From JBICHM01 sp043101835 (GTDB lineage: Bacteria > Planctomycetota > Phycisphaerae > Phycisphaerales > UBA1924): DNA of 5,839 nucleotides. Made by a program: the position numbers and the translations under genes. Position 1 is the stretch's first letter. Each line of letters starts with the position of its first letter. Below are positions 1 through 4,762 of the stretch, piece after piece. A model generated the notes under the pieces. It was not told the DNA's origin, did no database searches, and worked only from the letters and a program-made list of their open reading frames with translations. The DNA is taken from contig JBICHM010000095.1 in NCBI GenBank assembly GCA_043101835.1, positions 1-5,839 on the forward strand, read 5' to 3'.

Positions 1-399
1 GATCTGATCGCGCACGCGTCGGAACTCCGCCAGCGTCTCTTCTTCCGTGCCCTCGAACGCCGCGGGATCATCGAAGGGCCAGAAGTGCATCTCGTTCGCC
101 ATCGGATACACGCGCGGGCATTGCGCCTGCGCCGACTCGCACACCACGATCGCGTGACGCACCGCGTGCTTCCCCAGGAACTCCGCCGCGTCCTTCGAAC
201 GCAGCGCATCCGAGCTGATCCCCGACTCCGCGAGCACAAAGATCGTCAGCGGATGGATCGCCTTCGGCGACATCCCCGCGCTCGCCGCGCGGAACCGGTC
301 GCCTGCGCGAGCGCGCAGGATCGCTTCGGCCATCTGGCTGCGACACGAGTTGCCCGTGCACAGGAACAACACCAGCGGCGTCGTCACCGTCGTCGTCAT
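1..399 (-). CDS. arsC: Arsenate reductase, thioredoxin-coupled low-molecular-weight phosphatase type (copy 1, C-terminus cut by window edge)
   Basis: It reduces arsenate to arsenite in the cytoplasm, using the LMW-phosphatase fold and, in this family, electrons from thioredoxin. The 133 visible residues begin MTTTVTTPLVLFLC. The phosphatase P-loop is C14-T-G-N-S-C-R20-S. The second and third redox cysteines are C87 and C94 in VVCESAQAQCP, the 7-residue spacing of the Staphylococcus pI258 ArsC C82/C89 pair. A conserved FDDPA block (109-113) and FRRVRDQI (126-133) follow. The family is about 130-145 residues long, so only a few residues should be missing. The ATG at 399 shares its A with the arsM stop (TGATG). 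No good ribosome site precedes it, so translation probably depends on coupling to arsM. It is the last visible gene of the ars operon. The segment MANEMHFWPFDDPA and the lack of a long C-terminal tail mark it as a different subtype from the arsC at 2464-2940. Function is inferred from motifs; a plain tyrosine phosphatase is unlikely with all three cysteines present. Confidence 0.9.
   Translation of the reverse strand, partial: MTTTVTTPLVLFLCTGNSCRSQMAEAILRARAGDRFRAASAGMSPKAIHPLTIFVLAESGISSDALRSKDAAEFLGKHAVRHAIVVCESAQAQCPRVYPMANEMHFWPFDDPAAFEGTEEETLAEFRRVRDQI
329..372. repeat. Direct repeat copy A within arsC copy 1 (P-loop segment)
   Basis: These 44 bases match 2864-2907 in the same orientation at 41 positions; the differences are at 343, 352 and 369. 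They encode the FLCTGNSCRSQMA region of arsC copy 1. The identity is partly explained by a conserved active site in a GC-rich codon background. Confidence 0.75.
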
Positions 400-1343
400 C
401 ACGCGCCCCATGATGGCTTGCGCGCCGTCACATCCAGACTCGTGATGTAGTCACTCGCCTGCGACCCCGCCGGGAGCTTCCCGATCAGCGACTTGTACAG
501 CGGGTCCTGCCAGTCCTCCATGGACTTGATGTACTCGGGCTTGCTCGTCAGCTCGATCGACTCCAGCCCGGCCGCCTCCGCCATCGCGCGCGTCTCATCC
601 ACCAGCACCGCGCCCGCGACGCATCCGACCAGCTGCTCCAGATCCGTCCGCACCGCCTCCGGCAGCGCCCGCAGCAGCGAAAGGTCCGACACCGCCACAC
701 GCCCGCCCGGCTTGAGGACGCGCGCAATCTCGCGCCACACCTGCGCCTTGTCCGGCGACAGATTCAGGACGCAGTTGCTGATCACCACATCCACGCTCGC
801 GTCGGCCACGGGCAGGTGCTCGATCTCGCCCAGCCGGAACTCCACGTTGTCGAGCCCCGTCTGCGCCCGGTACGACGCCGTGTTCTCCCGCGCCTTGCTG
901 ACCATCTGCGCCGTCATGTCGACGCCGATCACCCGACCCGTGGCGCCCACCTTGGGCCCCGCGACGAAGCAGTCGAACCCGCCGCCCGAACCAAGGTCGA
1001 GCACGACCTCGCCGGCGCGCAGCGATGCGATCGCCGTCGGGTTCCCGCACGAGAGCCCCATGTTCGCCCCCTCGGGCGTCGCAGCGAGGTCCTGCTCGCT
1101 GTACCCGATCGCCTGCGCCAGCGCCTCCGGGCTGAAAGTCGTCGGTCCACAGCAGCCGCCGCCCCCGCAACAGCCCGCATCGCCCTCCGCCGGGGCAGCG
1201 CCCGGCCACACGCCGGATCGCGCAATCGCCGCGTACCCCTCCCGAACCGTGCTCCGAACGCGCTCCTGCGCGGCAGCGCTCGCATCGGGCGTCTCCGCAC
1301 AGCAGTCGGGACCGCAGCAGGACGAGGTTTGTGCGTCGTTCAT
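399..1343 (-). CDS. arsM: Arsenite S-adenosylmethionine methyltransferase ArsM
   Basis: It transfers methyl groups from SAM to As(III), giving mono-, di- and possibly trimethylated arsenic in the cytoplasm. The 314-residue protein has the Rossmann SAM motif VLDLGSGGGFDC (114-125), the acidic ribose-binding residue in GVDMT (D142), and the LGEIEHLPV block (172-179). The three cysteines that bind As(III) in the family are all present: C99 in GLSCGNP, C191 in SNCVLNLSP and C241 in VGCVAGA. The N-terminus carries four vicinal cysteine pairs, C9C10, C14C15, C58C59 and C64C65. The second cluster (GCCGGGGCCGP) lies just before the SAM domain, where bacterial ArsM often has one; the first cluster at the extreme N-terminus looks additional. 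The ATG at 1343 overlaps the acr3 stop by 4 bases (ATGA) and has a strong AAGGAG site 7 bases upstream, which fixes the start. It is cotranscribed with arsenite export and arsenate reduction genes. Identification is secure; how far methylation proceeds cannot be told. Confidence 0.95.
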   Translation of the reverse strand: MNDAQTSSCCGPDCCAETPDASAAAQERVRSTVREGYAAIARSGVWPGAAPAEGDAGCCGGGGCCGPTTFSPEALAQAIGYSEQDLAATPEGANMGLSCGNPTAIASLRAGEVVLDLGSGGGFDCFVAGPKVGATGRVIGVDMTAQMVSKARENTASYRAQTGLDNVEFRLGEIEHLPVADASVDVVISNCVLNLSPDKAQVWREIARVLKPGGRVAVSDLSLLRALPEAVRTDLEQLVGCVAGAVLVDETRAMAEAAGLESIELTSKPEYIKSMEDWQDPLYKSLIGKLPAGSQASDYITSLDVTARKPSWGA

Positions 1344-2467
1344 GAGAGATCTCCTTGTGCCGCGAATGACCGCGCGGCGTCGGGTTCACTCGAATACAGG
1401 CGCCGCCGCAACCACAGCGACACACTCACCAGTCCGATCAGCACCGGCACCTCCACCAGCGGCCCCACCACCGTCGCGAACGCCACGCCCGAGCCGATGC
1501 CGAAGACGGCGATCGCAACCGCGATCGCAAGCTCGAAGTTGTTCCCCGACGCGGTGAACGCGAGCGTCGCCGCCCGCTCGTAATCCGCGCCGAAACGCCT
1601 GGCCATCAGGAAGCTCACGAGGAACATCACCACGAAGTAAATCGTCAGCGGAATCGCGATCCGCAGGATGTCCAGCGGCAGCGCGACGATCCGATCGCCC
1701 TTCAGGCTGAACATCACCACGATCGTGAACAGCAGCGCGATCAGCGTCACCGGCGCAATCGTCGGCAGGAACCGCTGCGTGTACCACGCGTCTCCCTTCA
1801 CACGCCGCAGCGCAAACCGCGTCAGCATGCCCGCGAAGAACGGAATCCCCAGATAGATCATCACGCTCTGGAAGACCTCGCCGATCGAGATCTCGACCAC
1901 CGCGCCCTCGAGGCCGAGCAGGGGGGGCAGCCAGGTGATGAACACCCACGCATACAGCCCGAAGAAGAGCACCTGAAAGATGCTGTTGAACGCAACCAGT
2001 CCGGCCGCGTAGTCGCTGCTCCCGCGCGCCAGGTCGTTCCACACCAGCACCATCGCGATGCACCGCGCCAGCCCGACCATGATCAGCCCGATCATGTACT
2101 CCGGATGATCGCGCAGGAACACCACCGCCAGCCCGAACATCAGCGCCGGTCCGACGATCCAGTTCTGCACCAGCGAGAGCGCCAGCACCTTCCGGTCGCG
2201 GAACACCTCCGGAAGCTTCTCGTACCGCACCTTCGCCAGGGGCGGATACATCATCAGGATCAGCCCGACGGCGATCGGGATATTCGTCGTCCCGATCGAC
2301 ACGCTGTCGAGCGCCTCGCGGATCCCGGGCACGAACCGGCCGAGCAGGACCCCCGCCGCCATCGCGACGAAGATCCACGCCGTCAGAAACCGGTCGAGAA
2401 CCCCCAGCCGCTTCGGGCGAGCCGTCGCGCACACCGCCGAACTGGAAACCGCCGCCGTTGAACTCAT
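1340..2467 (-). CDS. acr3: Arsenite efflux transporter of the ACR3 family
   Basis: This inner-membrane carrier expels arsenite, the product of ArsC, driven by the proton motive force. The 375-residue length and about ten hydrophobic segments (roughly 25-45, 60-78, 94-118, 124-143, 153-180, 198-218, 235-254, 266-290, 300-323, 328-353) fit ACR3. The essential cysteine is C136 in GLARCIAMVLVWNDLA, and the essential glutamate is E312 in TASGNNFELAIAVAIA, both in the family's signature contexts. The first 20 residues are a polar, serine/alanine-rich cytoplasmic leader ending in RPKR. The ATG at 2467 overlaps the stop of the upstream arsC by 4 bases (ATGA); a weak GGAG lies 10 bases upstream. The C-terminal codons (QGDLS) also encode the ribosome site of arsM. 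A run of seven C on the coding strand (1927-1921, Pro181-Pro182) is a possible slippage point, but the frame is intact. It is not ArsB, which has a different fold and more segments. Confidence 0.96.
   Translation of the reverse strand: MSSTAAVSSSAVCATARPKRLGVLDRFLTAWIFVAMAAGVLLGRFVPGIREALDSVSIGTTNIPIAVGLILMMYPPLAKVRYEKLPEVFRDRKVLALSLVQNWIVGPALMFGLAVVFLRDHPEYMIGLIMVGLARCIAMVLVWNDLARGSSDYAAGLVAFNSIFQVLFFGLYAWVFITWLPPLLGLEGAVVEISIGEVFQSVMIYLGIPFFAGMLTRFALRRVKGDAWYTQRFLPTIAPVTLIALLFTIVVMFSLKGDRIVALPLDILRIAIPLTIYFVVMFLVSFLMARRFGADYERAATLAFTASGNNFELAIAVAIAVFGIGSGVAFATVVGPLVEVPVLIGLVSVSLWLRRRLYSSEPDAARSFAAQGDLS
1351..1356 (-). promoter_or_regulatory. Ribosome binding site for arsM
   Basis: AAGGAG on the minus strand lies 7 bases before the arsM ATG at 1343, embedded in the last codons of acr3. 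It is the best Shine-Dalgarno match in the operon, so arsM may be initiated independently as well as by coupling. Confidence 0.75.
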
Positions 2468-2940
2468 CGCACACCCGCTCCGCTGTCTTCTCGCCGGGCC
2501 GCGAGCGAGCCCGGCAGCGTCTCCACGAACGCCCGGATCTCATCCCGCACCCGTCGGTAGTGCGTCATCGCTTCGACCTCCGTTGCGCACCCGCGCGCCA
2601 GGCGAGGCGGATCGTCGAATCCCACATGCACGACCCGCGCACCCGGAACCGTCGGGCACGCCTCGTGCGCGCTGTCGCACACCGTCACCACGACGTCGAA
2701 ATCCACGTGCGCAAGGTCGGCGGGCGTCTTCGAACGACCGGCGCTGATGTCCACCCCCGCCTCCGCCATCGCCCGCACCGCCAGCGGGTTCAGCCCATGG
2801 GGATCCGTCCCGGCCGAATGCGCCTCCAGCACATCCCCGCGCAGCGCCCGCGCCCACCCCTCCGCCATCTGGCTGCGGCACGAGTTCCCCGTGCACAGGA
2901 ACAGCACACGCATCCGCCCATCGCCCGAGTCAGCGCCCAT
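2464..2940 (-). CDS. arsC: Arsenate reductase, thioredoxin-coupled low-molecular-weight phosphatase type (copy 2)
   Basis: It is a cytoplasmic arsenate reductase with the LMW-phosphatase fold, second gene of the operon. The 158-residue protein has the P-loop C16-T-G-N-S-C-R22-S and the resolving pair C88 and C95 in VTVCDSAHEACP, the same C-x6-C spacing as Staphylococcus ArsC. GFDDPP (107-112) and YRRVRDEI (128-135) complete the pattern. The start is a choice. The ATG at 2940 overlaps arsR by 11 bases and has a strong GGAGGA 8 bases upstream, so I prefer it. The ATG at 2913 gives a 149-residue form starting MRVLFLC, more typical of the family, but has only a poor ribosome site. An extra cysteine, C118, and an arginine-rich tail after residue 145 are not usual. 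The gene ends in a 4-base overlap with acr3, so reduction and export are translationally linked. It shares a near-identical 44-base stretch with the other arsC but differs elsewhere. Confidence 0.93.
   Translation of the reverse strand: MGADSGDGRMRVLFLCTGNSCRSQMAEGWARALRGDVLEAHSAGTDPHGLNPLAVRAMAEAGVDISAGRSKTPADLAHVDFDVVVTVCDSAHEACPTVPGARVVHVGFDDPPRLARGCATEVEAMTHYRRVRDEIRAFVETLPGSLAARREDSGAGVR
2864..2907. repeat. Direct repeat copy B within arsC copy 2 (P-loop segment)
   Basis: This is the partner of the 329-372 segment, 2535 bases away in direct orientation, with 41 of 44 bases identical. Recombination between the two would remove acr3 and arsM and fuse the two arsC genes in frame at the P-loop. 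Confidence 0.75.
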
Positions 2941-3307
2941 CGCAGCAGTCCTCCGACTCGCACGCGCCATCCGGGCAGCACGCGTCGATCGCGTCCGCCA
3001 GCGCCCGCAGGCCTTGCGCCAGCGCGCCGTACCGCACCCGGTACCGCACGGTCCGCCCGTCCTTCGACGACGCCAGCGCCCCCGCCGTGGCAAGGTGCTT
3101 CAGATGGCGCGACACCACCGAAAGGTCCACATCGCAACACTCGGCCACCTCGCCGACGCTGCATCCGCGCCCGCACTTGGCGATGCACGCCAGCAGCTGC
3201 ACGCGCGTCGGGTCCGAGAGCGCCCGGAACAGCTCCGGATCCAGCGCCCGATCGATCGGCCCGCGCCGGCGCGCCGCCTGCTTCGGAGATTTGCTCACTT
3301 GCACCAT
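2930..3307 (-). CDS. arsR: ArsR/SmtB-family arsenic-sensing transcriptional repressor
   Basis: This dimeric winged-helix repressor binds the ars promoter and lets go when As(III) occupies cysteine thiols. The 125-residue protein starts MVQVSKSPK. FRALSDPTRVQLLACI (27-42) is the family's entry helix, the recognition helix is DLSVVSRHLKHL (61-72), and the wing is SKDGRTVRYRV (81-91). Vicinal cysteines C57C58 (VAECCDVD) lie just before the recognition helix, near the place of the E. coli CxC site; C41, C45 and C49 precede them. The tail carries C110C111, C116 and C121C122, so there may be a second binding site. The ATG at 3307 was chosen because the promoter puts transcription start at about this base and an ACTTGCA inverted repeat straddles it. 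The frame is open to a GTG at 3355, but that extension would contain the -35 box and has no family similarity. It is the first gene of the operon and overlaps arsC copy 2 by 11 bases. Confidence 0.92.
   Translation of the reverse strand: MVQVSKSPKQAARRRGPIDRALDPELFRALSDPTRVQLLACIAKCGRGCSVGEVAECCDVDLSVVSRHLKHLATAGALASSKDGRTVRYRVRYGALAQGLRALADAIDACCPDGACESEDCCDGR
2949..2954 (-). promoter_or_regulatory. Ribosome binding site for arsC copy 2
   Basis: GGAGGA on the minus strand lies 8 bases before the ATG at 2940 and within the end of arsR. It decides between the 2940 and 2913 starts in favour of 2940. Confidence 0.6.
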
Positions 3308-3316
3308 AATGCAAGT
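3297..3316. promoter_or_regulatory. Predicted ArsR operator, perfect inverted repeat over the arsR start codon
   Basis: The plus strand reads ACTTGCA (3297-3303), six spacer bases, TGCAAGT (3310-3316): two perfect 7-base arms. The site overlaps the downstream half of the -10 box, the predicted transcription start and the arsR ATG (3307-3305), which lies in the spacer. Such dyads at the promoter are the usual binding sites of ArsR/SmtB dimers, and occupancy here would block RNA polymerase. The assignment to this ArsR is inferred from position. Confidence 0.7.
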
Positions 3317-3342
3317 ATTGCGTCCGCCGGACGCCTCGTCAA
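3314..3342 (-). promoter_or_regulatory. Predicted sigma70-type promoter of the ars operon
   Basis: On the minus strand, TTGACG (3342-3337, five of six consensus bases) is followed after 17 bases by AATACT (3319-3314, four of six). The optimal spacing and the position in an AT-richer island directly ahead of arsR support it. The expected transcription start, about seven bases past the -10 box, falls at or within a base or two of the arsR ATG at 3307. It is predicted only from sequence. Confidence 0.65.
3320..3334. repeat. Second inverted repeat inside the ars promoter spacer
   Basis: The plus strand reads GCGTCC (3320-3325), GCC, GGACGC (3329-3334), a perfect 6-base-arm dyad filling most of the gap between the -10 and -35 boxes. 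Its centre is about 20.5 bases, close to two helical turns, from the centre of the ACTTGCA dyad. The arm sequence differs from that dyad, so it is either a site for another protein or a chance GC palindrome. Confidence 0.35.
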
Positions 3343-3378
3343 GGCCCCGCGCCACGATTTGCGAGAACCCCGGGGAAG

Positions 3379-3411
3379 CCTGCGCCGACGAGCGCGGCGG
3401 CGAGGCGCAGG
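3379..3411 (-). terminator. Possible hairpin terminator or insulator after the SnoaL-like gene
   Basis: CCTGCGCC (3379-3386) and GGCGCAGG (3404-3411) form a perfect 8-base stem around a 17-base loop, starting 2 bases after the SnoaL-like stop codon. On the minus strand no T-run follows, so it is not a classical intrinsic terminator. Its place between this gene and the ars promoter suggests it may limit read-through or protect the mRNA end. Confidence 0.35.
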
Positions 3412-3412
3412 A

Positions 3413-3805
3413 TCAGCCCTGCCCCATCGCCTCGCGCACCACCCACGAATCCGCCACCTGCCGATACCGCGTGATCCGGCCGCCCGCGAGGTCGTACACG
3501 TGCGCAAACGCCGCGCGCATCGCCTTCCCCGTCGCCCGGTTGACGCCCCCATAGTGCCCGAGCGCCACCACCGTGTCGCCCGCGTCCAGCCACTCGTCCA
3601 CCGACGCGTGGAATCCCTCCCACGCCTCCTTGAGCGGGCCGAACACCCCCTCGAACACCGCCTGCGGCCCCACGCGCGTCCCCGTGATCGGGAATCCTGC
3701 GCACTGATTCCACTCGATCGCCGGGTCCATGATTGCCAGGATCCGCTCCATGTCCCCGGCGCCGAACGCCGCGTACAGAGCCTGCACAGTCTCGAGGTTG
3801 GTCAT
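3413..3805 (-). CDS. SnoaL/NTF2-like domain protein, function unassigned
   Basis: The 130-residue protein has the cone-shaped NTF2-like pattern: an N-terminal helix with TVQALYAAFGAGDMERILAI (6-25), then MDPAIEWNQ (26-34), and a C-terminal sheet region with GDTVVALGHYGG (76-87), AMRAAFAHVYDLAGGRITRYRQVADS (95-120). This matches the SnoaL/ketosteroid-isomerase-like family, whose members bind small hydrophobic ligands and are either enzymes or of unknown role. I see no residues that fix a reaction. The ATG at 3805 starts exactly where family similarity begins; an in-frame ATG at 3880 would add 25 residues of low-complexity sequence and is less likely. No clear ribosome site precedes either. It is transcribed in the same direction as arsR but is separated by about 105 bases holding a hairpin and the ars promoter, so it is probably not part of the ars operon. 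It diverges from the VOC gene at 3910. Confidence 0.8.
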   Translation of the reverse strand: MTNLETVQALYAAFGAGDMERILAIMDPAIEWNQCAGFPITGTRVGPQAVFEGVFGPLKEAWEGFHASVDEWLDAGDTVVALGHYGGVNRATGKAMRAAFAHVYDLAGGRITRYRQVADSWVVREAMGQG

Positions 3806-3909
3806 GGCGACAGCGTAGCCGCAGAACGCCCGGCCCTCCCGCAGCGTCCTCCGCGCCGCCGCGGTGAACCCCCAGCGCATCCGGCGCCCGACCAGCGCAT
3901 CATGCCCCC
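3806..3909. other. Divergent intergenic region between the SnoaL-like and VOC genes
   Basis: This 104-base gap should hold the promoters of both divergent genes. I find no convincing -35/-10 pair and no ribosome site for either gene. A GC dyad, CCGCG-N4-CGCGG (3851-3864), is the only structure seen, and it may be chance in this composition. Confidence 0.4.
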
Positions 3910-4293
3910 ATGAGCAACCAGCCCCAGCACCGTGTCGGCCAGATCTGCTGGCATGACCTCACCGTCGAGAACGCCGAGGCCGTCCGCGACTTCTACACCG
4001 CCGTCATCGGCCTGAAGTCCAGCGACCAGTCCATGGGCGACTACAACGACTTCAACATGCTCGAGCCCGACAGCGGCGAATGCGTCGCCGGCGTCTGCCA
4101 CGCCCGCGGCTCCAACGCCGACATCCCGCCCCAATGGCTCACCTACTTCTGGGTCGCCGACTTCGAACAGTCCATCAGGACCTGCGCCGAGCAGGGGGGC
4201 GCCGTCGTCAGCGGACCAAAGACCATGGGCGATATGTCCTACGCAGTCATCCGCGATCCCGCCGGCGCCGTCTGCGCCATCATCGGTCGCTGA
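3910..4293 (+). CDS. VOC-fold (glyoxalase/bleomycin-resistance/extradiol dioxygenase superfamily) protein, function unassigned
   Basis: The 127-residue protein shows two beta-alpha-beta-beta-beta modules. The first is GQICWHDLTVENAEAVRDFY (10-29) through FNMLEP and AGVCHARG (60-67); the second runs from PPQWLTYFWVADFEQSI (73-89) to YAVIRDPAGAVCAIIG (111-126). VOC proteins bind metals, antibiotics or small substrates. Of the usual metal ligands only H15 on the first strand is plausible. The second-module histidine position falls near W76-Y79, and the final glutamate is replaced by hydrophobic residues in AVCAIIG, so a standard dioxygenase site is incomplete. Five single cysteines are present (13, 58, 63, 92, 122), but no vicinal pair. 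The ATG at 3910 starts 8 bases after an out-of-frame ATG and lacks a Shine-Dalgarno. It is the only plus-strand gene here. Its 3' end overlaps the convergent GNAT gene by 14 bases. Its closeness to the ars operon does not show an arsenic role. Confidence 0.85.
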   Translation: MSNQPQHRVGQICWHDLTVENAEAVRDFYTAVIGLKSSDQSMGDYNDFNMLEPDSGECVAGVCHARGSNADIPPQWLTYFWVADFEQSIRTCAEQGGAVVSGPKTMGDMSYAVIRDPAGAVCAIIGR

Positions 4294-4762
4294 TCGCGCG
4301 CAGCGCCTCGCCGTCCAGCCGGAACTTGCAGATCCCGTGGACATCGCGCGCCCCGAGGCGTCGGTAGAACGCGATCGCGCCGTCGTTGCCCTCGACCGCC
4401 GACCAGTCCAGCGCGCAGCACTCGCGCTCAATCGCCATCCGCGCTAGATGCGCCATCACCTGCGCCCCCAGCCCGCGCGAGCGCATCGCTGGATCGATGA
4501 ACAGATCCTCCAGGTACAGCGTCGGCTTCCCCTGGAAGGTCGCGTAGGTCGTGCACACGATCGCGTATCCCGCGTCTTCGCCCCCCGACTCGATGACGAA
4601 CGCCTCCGCCGCGCGCCGCACGCCAAAGCACCAGCGGCGCAGGTCATCCCCCGTCACCGTCGCCGCCTCCGGCCGGCCCTCGTGCGCCGCCAGTTCGCGG
4701 ATCCACCCCGCGATGCGATCGCAATCGGCCGGCCCCGCCTCCCGCAACACCACCTCAGCCAC
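4280..4762 (-). CDS. GNAT-family N-acetyltransferase, substrate unknown
   Basis: It transfers acetyl from acetyl-CoA to an amine or protein N-group in the cytoplasm. The 160-residue protein starts VLREAGPADCDRIAGWIREL (5-24), the usual first strand and helix. The core is GYAIVCTTYATFQGKPTLYLEDLFIDPAMRSRGLG (65-99), with the acetyl-CoA loop R94-S-R-G-L-G99, and it ends with GAIAFYRRLGARD (128-140), where Y133 is the usual catalytic-acid position. The LYLEDLFIDP segment is reminiscent of the diamine (spermidine/spermine) acetyltransferase-like branch, but the substrate cannot be read. The GTG at 4762 was chosen because GGGAGG lies 5 bases upstream and the similarity begins there; a TTG at 4798 would add 12 unlikely residues. 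The start overlaps the end of the upstream coiled-coil gene by 8 bases, so the two are probably coupled. A cysteine pair C115C116 lies in a helix after the acetyl-CoA loop. Confidence 0.87.
   Translation of the reverse strand: MAEVVLREAGPADCDRIAGWIRELAAHEGRPEAATVTGDDLRRWCFGVRRAAEAFVIESGGEDAGYAIVCTTYATFQGKPTLYLEDLFIDPAMRSRGLGAQVMAHLARMAIERECCALDWSAVEGNDGAIAFYRRLGARDVHGICKFRLDGEALRAISDR

Noticed and set aside
68..361. Minus-strand frame starting MHGQLVSQPDG
   Set aside because: It is a frame-shifted reading of arsC copy 1; the true frame shows the P-loop and both resolving cysteines.
493..1557. Long plus-strand open frame of 354 codons antisense to arsM and acr3
   Set aside because: It lies fully across two well-identified genes, has a low-complexity S/R/P/T composition typical of antisense frames in GC-rich DNA, and shows no domain.
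3308..3355. Longer ArsR starting at the GTG at 3355
   Set aside because: The added 16 residues have no family similarity and the -35 box lies within them; the ATG at 3307 fits the promoter.
3851..3864. GC palindrome CCGCG-N4-CGCGG in the divergent intergenic region
   Set aside because: Short, purely GC, and expected by chance in this composition; no promoter element is next to it.
3806..3880. Upstream ATG at 3880 for the SnoaL-like gene
   Set aside because: The extra 25 residues are unlike the family, and there is no ribosome site; similarity starts at 3805.
2458..3913. Plus-strand open frames of 283 and 388 codons antisense to arsC, arsR and the SnoaL-like gene
   Set aside because: Arginine/proline/histidine-rich translations with no recognisable motif; they are the complement of conserved genes.
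3910..4293. VOC gene as the C-As lyase ArsI, given the adjacent ars operon
   Set aside because: No vicinal cysteine pair as in ArsI, an incomplete set of metal ligands, the opposite strand, and no shared promoter.
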